Positions 56,031 through 64,000 of a stretch of DNA of 64,000 bases are shown one piece after another. The position numbers were made by a program, and so were the translations under genes. Each line of letters begins with the position of its first letter. Within the stretch, counting starts at the first letter, position 1. Origin of the DNA: an uncultured Clostridium sp. (lineage in GTDB: Bacteria > Bacillota > Clostridia > TANB77 > CAG-508); assembly GCA_947073285.1 (NCBI GenBank), contig CAMTJT010000008.1, positions 1 through 64,000 of the forward strand, in the 5' to 3' direction. Below the pieces are notes generated by a model. That model ran no database searches and was not told where the DNA came from. It saw only the letters and a program-made list of their open reading frames with translations.

Positions 56031-57149
56031 TTAAACAACTCTATAGACTCCTCTTTCTGGTATATAGATTACATTTTTTCTAAGTAATCTATTAATTGCA
56101 ATGGCAATCTCTAAAATGCTATTATCTGAAAACCGTTCTTTAATTTGCAATAAGGAAAACTGTTGTAATTGAATTGCATAATTTTGAATTGCTAGTTCGT
56201 TTAGCTTTGCTCTATCACTCATTTTGGGAATTGTAGTACTTTTAGGCTTTTCTTTTTCTCCCCTGTTTCTAACAAGTTGCTTTTTCGCCCTTGCTTTCTT
56301 AGCTAAAGTGCCATGCTTTACTCCGAATTTATCAAGTTCCATAACTAACATTGCTAAAGGTTCAAATGCTCCTTCCTCTAATACGGTTTGAAAAATGGCT
56401 CTTTCATCTTGATAGGTAATTGTAAAATCTACCTTATTTTTAGCTTTTCTTGTTTGTGCTAAAAACTGTGAATGAAATTCTTGAAGGTTTTCTATACTTT
56501 CTGTGGAAAAAATAATTGTAATTCTCTGCTTTTCAATACTTACTTTAAAAAATTCATTGGCAGGTTTATAATTTATTGCTATTGTTTTCTGGCTTAAATT
56601 CGCCTTTTGGCTAGTCCGTGAAATCATAGATCTTGATACTCCAAAAAAATCCCCTATTTCTCTTTGCATCAAACCTGCTATCGTAAAAAGTATAGTACAA
56701 CTTTCCTTAAGTGGTAATTCATTTAGTATAATTGAAATCATTTTTTCTAGTTCTTTTCTTCTATACTCATCCTCTATAATATTAGACATACTAATAGAAC
56801 TATTAGTGTCTTCTGTTATTTCGGCAAGAGTTAATTCATCTGCATATCCCTTTCTACTCACTACATCTTCCCAATGTAGTACATTGGTATGCCTATTCTC
56901 TATTCTAAAAAACATATTAATTTCATTTAAGATACATCTTGAAGCATAAGTGGAAAACTTACTCCCTTTGCTTTCATCAAAAGTAATTGCTGCTTTGCAC
57001 AATCCTAGCATTCCAATTTGTTCTAATTCCTCTTTTTGTGGATGATTTAAATACTGTTTATTGACTAAATAATATACTAACTTCATATTTTGGCAAACCT
57101 GTTCACTTTGCTCTGCTGTTAATTCATATTCTTTAGCTTTCTTAGTCAT
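56031..57149 (-). CDS. Sigma-70-like regulator with a long C-terminal extension
   Basis: 372 aa from the ATG with AGGAAG upstream. Region 2 is clear (MKLVYYLVNKQYLNHPQKEE, EQIGMLGLCKAAITFDESKG, FSTYASRCILNEI) and region 4 helix-turn-helix is present (GLMQREIGDFFGVSRSMISR). The last 170 residues do not belong to a sigma factor: they include a basic loop (KHGTLAKKARAKKQLVRNRG) and end in NRLLRKNVIYIPERGVYRVV. Region 3 is poor. Two in-frame CGG codons (56616 and 56133) are read as Arg here, unlike in the nine broken genes. Function and target promoters unknown. Confidence 0.7.
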   Translation of the reverse strand: MTKKAKEYELTAEQSEQVCQNMKLVYYLVNKQYLNHPQKEELEQIGMLGLCKAAITFDESKGSKFSTYASRCILNEINMFFRIENRHTNVLHWEDVVSRKGYADELTLAEITEDTNSSISMSNIIEDEYRRKELEKMISIILNELPLKESCTILFTIAGLMQREIGDFFGVSRSMISRTSQKANLSQKTIAINYKPANEFFKVSIEKQRITIIFSTESIENLQEFHSQFLAQTRKAKNKVDFTITYQDERAIFQTVLEEGAFEPLAMLVMELDKFGVKHGTLAKKARAKKQLVRNRGEKEKPKSTTIPKMSDRAKLNELAIQNYAIQLQQFSLLQIKERFSDNSILEIAIAINRLLRKNVIYIPERGVYRVV

Positions 57150-57308
57150 AAAAGTATACTTCCTTTCTTGTTTATAAAGTAGTTTTAAATCAAATAATAC
57201 CTCCATTCTTAATACATTAAGAATATATATACATAAAGTATTTTCTTAACTTGTTTTAAATAATAGCACTTTTATCACCCAAAGTAAAGATTTTTATAAA
57301 TAAAAAAA

Positions 57309-57341
57309 CAAATAAATAAAGCATTTCTCTTTACTTATTTG
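57309..57341 (-). terminator. Terminator of the YerB-like gene
   Basis: CAAATAAATAAAG/CTTTACTTATTTG stem followed by TTTTTTTA on the minus strand. Confidence 0.7.
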
Positions 57342-57362
57342 CTTTTCATTATACTAACTTTT

Positions 57363-58475
57363 TTATTCAAAACTAATTTTGCTATCGATTGGGCAAATTT
57401 GAATAAAAGTTTTGCCATCATTTACTTTAATTTCATTACCTTCTAAATCTTTATATACTGTTTTTCCACTTCTTGATGTTTTTTCACAGGTAATTGGAAT
57501 ATATTTTCCATTTGTAATATAATAACCATCTAGTTTTTTTATATTACTAATTGTTTGTCTTCCTTTTGTTGTTCCATCATTTAAAGTAGTATTTTTACAT
57601 TTGGTAATAATAATGTTTTTTACCATAATGTTTTCTTGGGTATCCCAATCAACTTGTTTTTTGTTTCTTGAATAACGAATATAACTTTTGCTTTGTTCAT
57701 CATACTCATATTTTACAGTATTATAACTTGAATATGGAATGGTTACTTTATTAGCCAAATTAGTTATTTTTCTTTCTGTTTCTCCTTCTTTTGGCTCATC
57801 TTTTTTTGCCTCTAGTTCTACTTCTTCTACTACATAATTAAGTACATTTCCTTTGCTTGTAGTAGTTCTAAAATCTTCTCTTTGTATAATCTTTTTTATT
57901 TTTTCTGTAGATGTTACTGCATTATGTGGTGCATAACGATCTTTTACTCTCCAGAAATTTGTTTCACTTTCATTAATTCCATTAATATCGCTAATTCCTA
58001 GAGTTTTAATATCTGACTTAGCCTGTGGACTTTGCCCATAATGTACATAAATTGCATCATTTTCTAAAGCATAATCTAGAAAATAATGTCTAGCACTTCT
58101 TAATGGGCCTATTTTTTCTACTTCTTTGTTTTTCATAACAGCCATTAATCTAGTTTCTCCACCTTCTACAATAATTTCATAGACTAAATCTGCTTCTATT
58201 AAACCTGCTTGTGGCATTGCATTAATATTATTATCTAGCATAAACGCAATTGGTCTTTCATTTCCTTCAAGTGTTTTGGGCTTTAACTCTTCTTTTGGTT
58301 TATCTTGTGTTCCTAATGTTTGTGAACCATTTCCAGTTTCTCCTGTTTTGCCACTTTCTTCTGATATTTTCATAACAAATAGCACACCTGCTACTACAAT
58401 TAAAATTAATAAGATTAGTACTAATAAGCTTGTACCTCTTGATTTTTTAGCTTTTTTCCCTCTTGTTTCTCTCAT
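57363..58475 (-). CDS. YerB/DUF3048-family membrane-anchored protein
   Basis: 370 aa from the ATG with GGAGAGAA upstream. One N-terminal helix (SLLVLILLILIVVAGVLFVM), a Gly/Lys linker, then DUF3048 motifs: RPIAFMLDNNINAMPQAGL, ADLVYEIIVEGGETRLMAV, KIGPLRSARHYFLDYAL and WRVKDRYAPHNAVTS. The family is exported and of unknown role. The topology is outside the cytoplasm. It is followed by a terminator and is monocistronic. Confidence 0.8.
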   Translation of the reverse strand: MRETRGKKAKKSRGTSLLVLILLILIVVAGVLFVMKISEESGKTGETGNGSQTLGTQDKPKEELKPKTLEGNERPIAFMLDNNINAMPQAGLIEADLVYEIIVEGGETRLMAVMKNKEVEKIGPLRSARHYFLDYALENDAIYVHYGQSPQAKSDIKTLGISDINGINESETNFWRVKDRYAPHNAVTSTEKIKKIIQREDFRTTTSKGNVLNYVVEEVELEAKKDEPKEGETERKITNLANKVTIPYSSYNTVKYEYDEQSKSYIRYSRNKKQVDWDTQENIMVKNIIITKCKNTTLNDGTTKGRQTISNIKKLDGYYITNGKYIPITCEKTSRSGKTVYKDLEGNEIKVNDGKTFIQICPIDSKISFE

Positions 58476-58653
58476 ACTTTTCTCTCCTTTTAATATATTT
58501 ATAAACATATTCTTTCTTTTTAAATTTGTTTCTACTTTTTTATTCTATTTTGAACTCTACTTGCTACCTTAAATTATATTTATCCTTTTTTGAAACTTAC
58601 CTTCAAACTTGTTGCTTTTATAGATTATTTTTTGTTTGATTATAACTTATATT

Positions 58654-59451
58654 TTACATTATTCTAACAATTGCCATTACAATTGCATATAAAATTAGTA
58701 CTATTATCATTCCAAAACAGCCACTAAAAATTACCTCTGAAAGTTTATGCTCTTTTGCTGCAATTCTGCTTTCTGATAGCAAAATTGCCATTATTAAAGA
58801 TAAAATTAAAACTACTACATTATCTGTTACAAGCCATATAATTGTATTTGCTGCAAAGGCTATGGTTGCATGCCCACTTGGCACAAATTTGTGATTTAAC
58901 CCTTTATGCTTATTAGTTTTAGCATAAGCAATTAAAGCTAAAATTGCAATAATAGTAATTATCATAACTGCAAAAGCAGTATGTACTGGTGAATTTGTTA
59001 CATTTTGAAGAAATGTTAAACCAATATCTGCTAGCTTATCAAAAAATAAGAAATAGGCTACAATTAAAGCATTAATAGTAGTAATTACTACCCCACCTGC
59101 TGCTACATCTTTTGCAATTTTTGCTTTTGGATGGTATACATCTACATATAAATCTACTACTGTTTCAATTGCTGTATTTACCATTTCTGCGAACAAAATT
59201 AAAATAATAGTAAATAGAAAACACAAAAATTCTGCACGATTTAGGTTAAAGAAAAGACTAATAATAACTACTGCCACTGCTATAATTAGCTGTCTTTTGA
59301 TATTGCCTTGTGTTGTAGTTGCATAAATGATACCATTAAAAGCATTTTTCCATGCATCTATAAAACTTTCATTTTTAATTTTTTCTTTTGCATTACCTTT
59401 TTGTTTTTTTGGAATTTGATTTTCTTCTAAATTTTCTTGCTCTTTTTCCAT
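58654..59451 (-). CDS. Diacylglycerol/undecaprenol kinase fused to a PAP2 phosphatase
   Basis: 265 aa. The first 140 residues are DgkA-like: FIDAWKNAFNGIIYATTTQG, then AEMVNTAIETVVDLYVDVYH (the E-x-x-N-T-A-I-E motif) and VAAGGVVITTINA. The second part is PAP2-like with KFVPSGHATIAFAANTI and AKEHKLSEVIFSG. Kinase and phosphatase in one chain would control the lipid-phosphate carrier in both directions. Next to ybeY, as in the usual yqfC-D...dgkA-era order. Confidence 0.85.
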   Translation of the reverse strand: MEKEQENLEENQIPKKQKGNAKEKIKNESFIDAWKNAFNGIIYATTTQGNIKRQLIIAVAVVIISLFFNLNRAEFLCFLFTIILILFAEMVNTAIETVVDLYVDVYHPKAKIAKDVAAGGVVITTINALIVAYFLFFDKLADIGLTFLQNVTNSPVHTAFAVMIITIIAILALIAYAKTNKHKGLNHKFVPSGHATIAFAANTIIWLVTDNVVVLILSLIMAILLSESRIAAKEHKLSEVIFSGCFGMIIVLILYAIVMAIVRIM

Positions 59452-59459
59452 AAACTCTC

Positions 59460-59951
59460 CTACCTTGTTATTTCTAACTTAGATAATACATTTTCTTCTT
59501 TTTCTCTCATTTGCTCTTTTTCTTCTTGTACCATATGATCATACCCCCTTATATGGTAAAAACCATGTACTACCATATAAGCTAGTTCTCTTTCAAAACT
59601 GTGACCATACTCTTTGGCTTGTTCTTCTACTCTTTGAATAGAAATGACAATATCTCCTAATACCTCTTGTAACTGTATATTAGGAGTTGGTCTTGCTAGT
59701 ATTGCATCTAGTTCTTCTTTTTCAAACATGGGAAAAGAAAGTACATCTGTTGGTTTATCAATATTACGGTATTGTTCATTTATTTCTTGAATAGTTTTTG
59801 GATTTGTTAAAGTAACACATATGTAGAAAGAGGTAGGATTAATACACTCTACCTCAAAACATTTTTGTAATACTGTTTCAATTAATTCTTCATTAGTTTC
59901 ATTTTCTGCTATATTTTTATATACGATTTCTGCTACCAAATTTTTCTTCAC
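59460..59951 (-). CDS. ybeY: Endoribonuclease YbeY
   Basis: 163 aa. It has the zinc-binding motif HGFYHIRGYDH (H-x3-H-x5-H), and PTDVLSFPMF upstream of it. The Leu usual in HGxLH is Tyr here. It processes 16S rRNA and takes part in ribosome quality control. It starts 40 bases after the unknown 406-aa gene and ends nine bases before the dgkA-PAP2 gene. Confidence 0.9.
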   Translation of the reverse strand: MKKNLVAEIVYKNIAENETNEELIETVLQKCFEVECINPTSFYICVTLTNPKTIQEINEQYRNIDKPTDVLSFPMFEKEELDAILARPTPNIQLQEVLGDIVISIQRVEEQAKEYGHSFERELAYMVVHGFYHIRGYDHMVQEEKEQMREKEENVLSKLEITR

Positions 59952-59991
59952 TTTCTTTATTATTAATTTGATTTATCTAAGTATTCATTCA

Positions 59992-61212
59992 TTAAGCACT
60001 AACACTTACACTGTTTTTCTTTTTGATATAACTACCTTCTGATTTATAGCTATTTTGCAAAATTTTCATTGCTCCTAATTCTACTAATTTATTACAATAA
60101 AAGTTTATAATTTTGTAGTGTTTATTTGTATTAATACGTAATTTTTTTAAGTCGTTTTTAATAAATAGTATTTGTTTTTCCCTGCTATAATCAATATAGT
60201 TTGTATCTTTATTTTTACTAATTTCTTGATAAGTTTTCCAAAATTCTTTATATTGTTCACGCTCTGCTGGTTTTTCCCAATAAATTTTAGTAGATAATAG
60301 TTTTGCATGATATTCTTCTATTAAGTTGATTAATAATGAATATGCTTTTTCTTGTTTACGTGCTATTTTAGTATCTACAATTAAGCTTCTAGCATCTTGT
60401 AATAGTTTTTCATAACATTGTTCTGCTACAATAAGTGGTAAACTATGTGTAAATAGTTTTCTACTTAAGCCTAGTAATATCATACTTTTTTCAATGTTAT
60501 CATTTTGATCTAGTTTTCCTACTTCAAATTTGCCAAAATCTTGATATTCTTCTATGATTTCTTTGTATACTTTGTTATTTGGGTCTTGTTTCATTTTTAA
60601 TGGTAAAATGTTATCTATATAACCTTCTAATGAGTTAAAGATTTTGTGGTATACTTCATCTTTTGCTCCTGGCATTAAGTTATCTGCAAGTTTTATAGAA
60701 TAATGTTTTAAAAGACCCTTATATAAGTTTTCCATCTGTGTAGCATATAACTGTTTATATCTTTCTAATAATTGTGGCTTGCTTAAATTATCTACTGTTT
60801 CATAGTCTAAGTTTAATAAATACATTTGCTTTTTATATTTATATTCTAGATATTCACTTTCTTTTAAATGTACAATTGCATAATATTGTGATAATGCATT
60901 TCTTTCGAAATCGCTTGCAACATCTGCTTTTACTTTTTTATAAATAGAATCTAAAATGTATTTGTCAATAGATTCTAAATAAAGTGCATAAACATCTTCA
61001 AATTTTTTGGTGATTTGTTCTTGTTTTTCTTGTTCTTCTATGTTTTCTACTTCACGATATGCTTCATATGCTTTTAGTGCATTGTTTCTTTTAATGGAAA
61101 TTAACATTCCATTAATTCCAATTTTAGTTGGTGTTAATAGTTTTGTGATTGTATTACTAATTTTTGAGAAAAAGGTTTTCTCTTGATATACTCTCAAACT
61201 TCTTTCTTCCAT
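59992..61212 (-). CDS. Unknown helical protein in the place of phoH
   Basis: 406 aa from the ATG with GGAAG upstream. Mostly alpha-helical and charged, with many Tyr (for example YLEYKYKKQMYLLNLDYE), without a transmembrane helix or a nucleotide-binding loop. I cannot name a family. It occupies the place where most Firmicutes have phoH, between yqfD and ybeY. Gap to yqfD 14 bases, so co-transcribed. The end (SYIKKKNSVSVSA) is unremarkable. Confidence 0.5.
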   Translation of the reverse strand: MEERSLRVYQEKTFFSKISNTITKLLTPTKIGINGMLISIKRNNALKAYEAYREVENIEEQEKQEQITKKFEDVYALYLESIDKYILDSIYKKVKADVASDFERNALSQYYAIVHLKESEYLEYKYKKQMYLLNLDYETVDNLSKPQLLERYKQLYATQMENLYKGLLKHYSIKLADNLMPGAKDEVYHKIFNSLEGYIDNILPLKMKQDPNNKVYKEIIEEYQDFGKFEVGKLDQNDNIEKSMILLGLSRKLFTHSLPLIVAEQCYEKLLQDARSLIVDTKIARKQEKAYSLLINLIEEYHAKLLSTKIYWEKPAEREQYKEFWKTYQEISKNKDTNYIDYSREKQILFIKNDLKKLRINTNKHYKIINFYCNKLVELGAMKILQNSYKSEGSYIKKKNSVSVSA

Positions 61213-61226
61213 AGCTTTTCTTCCTT

Positions 61227-62411
61227 TCAAAATACAATTTTTTCTTTTGTCGAAATCGTTTCTAGTACCTCGTAAATCACTTCAACCTCTACATAACCTG
61301 ATTCTTGCTTAGCATAAACCTTTTCATCTTTAATGTTTTCTTTGTTTTCTATTTGCTCTTCTAGTTTTTGCTTTGCCTCTTTAGCTCCTATATTTTTTGC
61401 TTCTTCTATTGTATAAGAAATATCTTGTTCTTGATATTCCTGAAATGTTTTTTGGTGTATTTCAATTGGTAAATAAAAATTAGAAAATAGTTTTAGTTTT
61501 TTACTTGTTTCTATTGTATCATACTTTTGAAATTTTGAAAGCCTTTTTGATAAATTTATTTCAAAATTATTTATCTTTATGGAATATTTATTTTCCTCTG
61601 CTCCAGTTTTCTCTTTTTTGACTTGTTTTAACGGAATTTTTACTTTTTCTGAATACCATACCTTTGCCTGAACCTCGCCATTTGCATGGACATAACGAGT
61701 TCCTGTATATTTTCCTTCTAGCCATCCGCCTACTAGTATGCTTCCCTTTGTTACAACATCTCCTTCTTTTACTACGGCAGTACCATTTTGCGCAATTACT
61801 TTTGTTATCATTGCATCTTTTGTTGCAACTAGATTACAATATTCTTCTTCTGGAATAATGTCTGGTTTTAAATCTGCTTCTACTATTTTAACAGTTGCAT
61901 TTGTTCCTTTTATTTCAATTCCTACCCATGCTACATCTTCTCTTTCTAAACGAATTTGGTCAATCACATCTTTTGTTTTTAATCCAATCTTACATCTTCC
62001 TATTTTAAAGTTGTGTTCTTCTAATACTTTTTGAATTTCTTCTGCTGGAATTTTTTCATTTCCTATAATTTCAATATTCCAAATAAAGTTTGAAACTGCT
62101 ATTATCCCTAATAAAATAGTAGCAAAGAATATAAAAAATAGCTTTCTTTTTTGATAACGATGTAATAAAAATGGAAGACCCTTTTTCCTATCAATTGTAA
62201 TTCTACATTTTGTTTTCTTAACAATTGGTTTTATTTTTTTAAAATCTCTTAATCCTATATTTACAATCATTCTAGTAGAATGTGTTCTTTTTAAATTCCA
62301 TAAAAAAATTTTTTGACTACTACAAATATTCATAAAACGCTCTATAAAATAGCCTTCTACTTCAATTGTTACATATCCAAAAATGATATTTAGTAATATT
62401 TTAAAATACAA
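61227..62411 (-). CDS. yqfD: Sporulation protein YqfD
   Basis: 394 aa starting at TTG after GGGAGGGAAAG. N-terminal VTIEVEGYFIERFMNICSSQ, one membrane helix around LFFIFFATILLGIIAVSNFI, the family motif EEHNFKIGRCKIGL and QNGTAVVKEGDVVTKGSIL. YqfD is expressed in the mother cell in sporulation and pairs with YqfC; its molecular role is not known. Second in the group yqfC-yqfD-(unknown)-ybeY-dgkA. Confidence 0.85.
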   Translation of the reverse strand: MYFKILLNIIFGYVTIEVEGYFIERFMNICSSQKIFLWNLKRTHSTRMIVNIGLRDFKKIKPIVKKTKCRITIDRKKGLPFLLHRYQKRKLFFIFFATILLGIIAVSNFIWNIEIIGNEKIPAEEIQKVLEEHNFKIGRCKIGLKTKDVIDQIRLEREDVAWVGIEIKGTNATVKIVEADLKPDIIPEEEYCNLVATKDAMITKVIAQNGTAVVKEGDVVTKGSILVGGWLEGKYTGTRYVHANGEVQAKVWYSEKVKIPLKQVKKEKTGAEENKYSIKINNFEINLSKRLSKFQKYDTIETSKKLKLFSNFYLPIEIHQKTFQEYQEQDISYTIEEAKNIGAKEAKQKLEEQIENKENIKDEKVYAKQESGYVEVEVIYEVLETISTKEKIVF

Positions 62412-62539
62412 GTCTTTCCCTCCCTAGTTTGCATTTGTATATGTGTTTTTATTATTAGAAAACTGTGTAACTTTTTTCTACATAATAAAGTTGATTGTTC
62501 AAACTTTATTATTTTAGATAATTTATTTATCAATTTTCT

Positions 62540-62833
62540 TTAATCTGTAATACTTTCAAAGTCAATGCTTTCTATCTTTCCTGTAATTAGTAAGTCTTCT
62601 GTAGTCATTTCACTTAAGTTTAATTCATAACCATTGATATTTAAAATACCTATATATGTGCTAATACGAATGTAAAAGTCTTGATATTCTAAAATGGATT
62701 TATAGTTTTCAACTAGCATTTTTTGAAACCCTATTACAGTTAGCTTTGGAATATTACTCGAAACTTCTTGTGGAATTTCCAATAATTTATTAACTTTACT
62801 TAATGCTCTATTCTCTTTTCTTTTTCTTGGCAT
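62540..62833 (-). CDS. yqfC: Sporulation protein YqfC (YabP family)
   Basis: 97 aa. It has LEIPQEVSSNIPKLTVIGFQ and YIGILNINGYELNLSEMTTE, the YabP/YqfC fold. First gene of the yqfC-yqfD group; 128 bases separate the two genes, with an AT-only dyad. YqfC and YqfD act in endospore formation. Confidence 0.8.
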   Translation of the reverse strand: MPRKRKENRALSKVNKLLEIPQEVSSNIPKLTVIGFQKMLVENYKSILEYQDFYIRISTYIGILNINGYELNLSEMTTEDLLITGKIESIDFESITD

Positions 62834-62913
62834 TGCTTTTCTCCACTTCTTTATGATTTTTCTAAAAAATTTAGTTTTATTTTTAAAATCTCTTTCTTAT
62901 TTAAAAGAATATT

Positions 62914-63732
62914 TTATCTTTGAAATTCGTCCAAATTCTTAAATTCATATCCCATTTCTTTGATTTGTTTAATACAACTATCTAAAATATTACTATTATC
63001 TTTTGATGTGCCATGTAATAGAATAATAGCACCTGGATGAATGTTATCTATTACTTTTTTCTTTCCATATTCTTCTCTTCCTTGTTTGTTTTCGTCCCAA
63101 TCATCATAAGCTAAACTCCACATTACTGTTTTATACCCTAAAGTATTACAATATTCTAAAGTTCTTTCACTAAACTCTCCTTTAGGCGGACGTATATATT
63201 TCATTTCATAACCATACTTTTGATAAATTGCTGTATGTAAATCCATTACCTCTTTTTGAATTTGTTCGTTACTAATATCTGGCATAGATTTATGATTAAC
63301 AGTATGATTTCCTACAATATGCCCTTCATCTATCATTTGTTTAACTAATTCTGGTTGTGTATTTAAATAATGGGCTGTTATAAAAAAGGTAGCTTTTACA
63401 TTATTTTCTTTTAATACTTCTAACAGCTTGGGAGTATAACCAGCTTCATAGCCTTCATCAAAAGTTAAATATACATACTTTTTTTCTTTGTTTCCCATGG
63501 CAAACCCTTGGTATTTGTTTATTAGTTCTTTATTTCTCGCTCCTAAGTCTGGTTGCTCATGGTTTTGAGCTCTTTTAATGCCCCATCCTATTTTTTGATT
63601 ACTTAAAGTGCTAGTACCACTAGTTTGTATTGCATTACCCTTTTCATTAGAACTCATAACAGCAAAACTAAATAAAAATAGAAATGCCACTCCACCTAAT
63701 ATACTAGCTATTCTAGCTTTTTTATTGCTCAC
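62914..63732 (-). CDS. Polysaccharide deacetylase (PdaA-like)
   Basis: 272 aa from a GTG after GGAAGGG; a longer frame upstream to 63936 has no ribosome site. One N-terminal helix, then the NodB domain: YVYLTFDEGYEAG (Asp motif), VGNHTVNHKS (H-x3-H metal site), RPPKGEFSERT and ILLHGTSKDNS. The form fits PdaA-like sporulation enzymes that make muramic lactam in cortex peptidoglycan. A probable Spo0A box at 63983 is about 250 bases upstream. Confidence 0.8.
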   Translation of the reverse strand: MSNKKARIASILGGVAFLFLFSFAVMSSNEKGNAIQTSGTSTLSNQKIGWGIKRAQNHEQPDLGARNKELINKYQGFAMGNKEKKYVYLTFDEGYEAGYTPKLLEVLKENNVKATFFITAHYLNTQPELVKQMIDEGHIVGNHTVNHKSMPDISNEQIQKEVMDLHTAIYQKYGYEMKYIRPPKGEFSERTLEYCNTLGYKTVMWSLAYDDWDENKQGREEYGKKKVIDNIHPGAIILLHGTSKDNSNILDSCIKQIKEMGYEFKNLDEFQR

Positions 63733-63982
63733 TTTCTTCTTCCCTTCCTTTACTAATATTATTCTATTTAATAGTATGAAGAAGAATGTAGAATATAACA
63801 AAAAACTTTTTGTTTTATAAAATGATATATTTACTCTTATTTTTGTCCTTTTTGCTTTTCCATCTTTTTCCTTTCTATTTTTTGAATTATTCCATATTTT
63901 TCCTTTCTTCATACTTAAGCTTTTTCCAATATCCATTTTTTTCCTTCTCTATATTGACTGTTTTCTTGCCGTTATTGCTTAA

Positions 63983-63989
63983 TTCGACA
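63983..63989 (-). promoter_or_regulatory. Possible Spo0A box
   Basis: TGTCGAA on the minus strand, upstream of the polysaccharide deacetylase gene, near the window edge. A matching promoter could not be read. Confidence 0.3.
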
Positions 63990-64000
63990 TTTTAAAATAA

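Overview
This window looks like chromosome from a low-GC, strictly anaerobic, spore-forming member of the Clostridia. Evidence is the very AT-rich sequence, Spo0A, a SpoIVFA/SpoIVFB/BofA-like pro-sigma-K set, YqfC/YqfD, YyaC, spore photoproduct lyase, an [FeFe]-hydrogenase of the NADH-linked type and a class III (anaerobic) ribonucleotide reductase. No rRNA or tRNA gene was seen. Almost everything is on the minus strand.

Layout. 1-11 kb: partial pilin-like gene, CoaB, a CN-hydrolase, a LysR regulator, the spoIVFA/spoIVFB-like pair, yyaC, small hypotheticals, an AlkD-like gene, DUF4116 repeats and nrdD. 11-18.8 kb: an accessory island at the 3' end of spo0A. It looks like two related integrative elements in tandem. 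Each has a tyrosine recombinase (one intact, one broken) next to a copy of the spo0A 3' end, an RHH gene or fragment, and a compact locus in which a short promoter-driven RNA converges on a tiny ORF whose start codon it can pair with. The right-hand element also carries an AAA+ ATPase, an unrecognised 272-aa protein and a helicase-like ATPase. 18.8-27.6 kb: spo0A, yigZ, an HI0933-type flavoprotein, an MTA/SAH-nucleosidase-like gene, an YnbB-type PLP enzyme, a WG-repeat protein and a CNNM/HlyC-type membrane protein. 27.8-33.7 kb: two thioester-domain surface proteins, a sortase and a two-component system. 33.8-42.4 kb: splB, mscS, PAP2, trmB, an acyl-CoA ligase, bofA-like, rng, pth. 42.4-48.4 kb: cell-surface glycan and PHP genes. 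48.5-64 kb: recO, yqzL, era, a classical type I toxin locus, the hydABC-type hydrogenase, a sigma-like regulator, a YerB-like lipoprotein, dgkA-PAP2, ybeY, yqfD, yqfC and a polysaccharide deacetylase.

The most striking signal is global. Nine conserved genes (lysR, spoIVFB, nrdD, yigZ, the HI0933 flavoprotein, the nucleosidase, the WG protein, trmB, pth) are each interrupted once. In each the break is an extra C directly in front of a GGN glycine codon, so the upstream frame reads CGG and a +1 shift restores the conserved protein. A tenth case, in the island, is the same with TGG. CGG is otherwise almost unused: only four other in-frame CGG codons were found by eye. This could be translational +1 frameshifting at CGG or a very peculiar sequence artefact. 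The strict phase (always a Gly codon, always +1) is hard to explain as random indels.

Starts were moved from the longest reading frame to the codon with a good Shine-Dalgarno wherever the sequence decided it. Coordinates of frameshifted genes span both frames.
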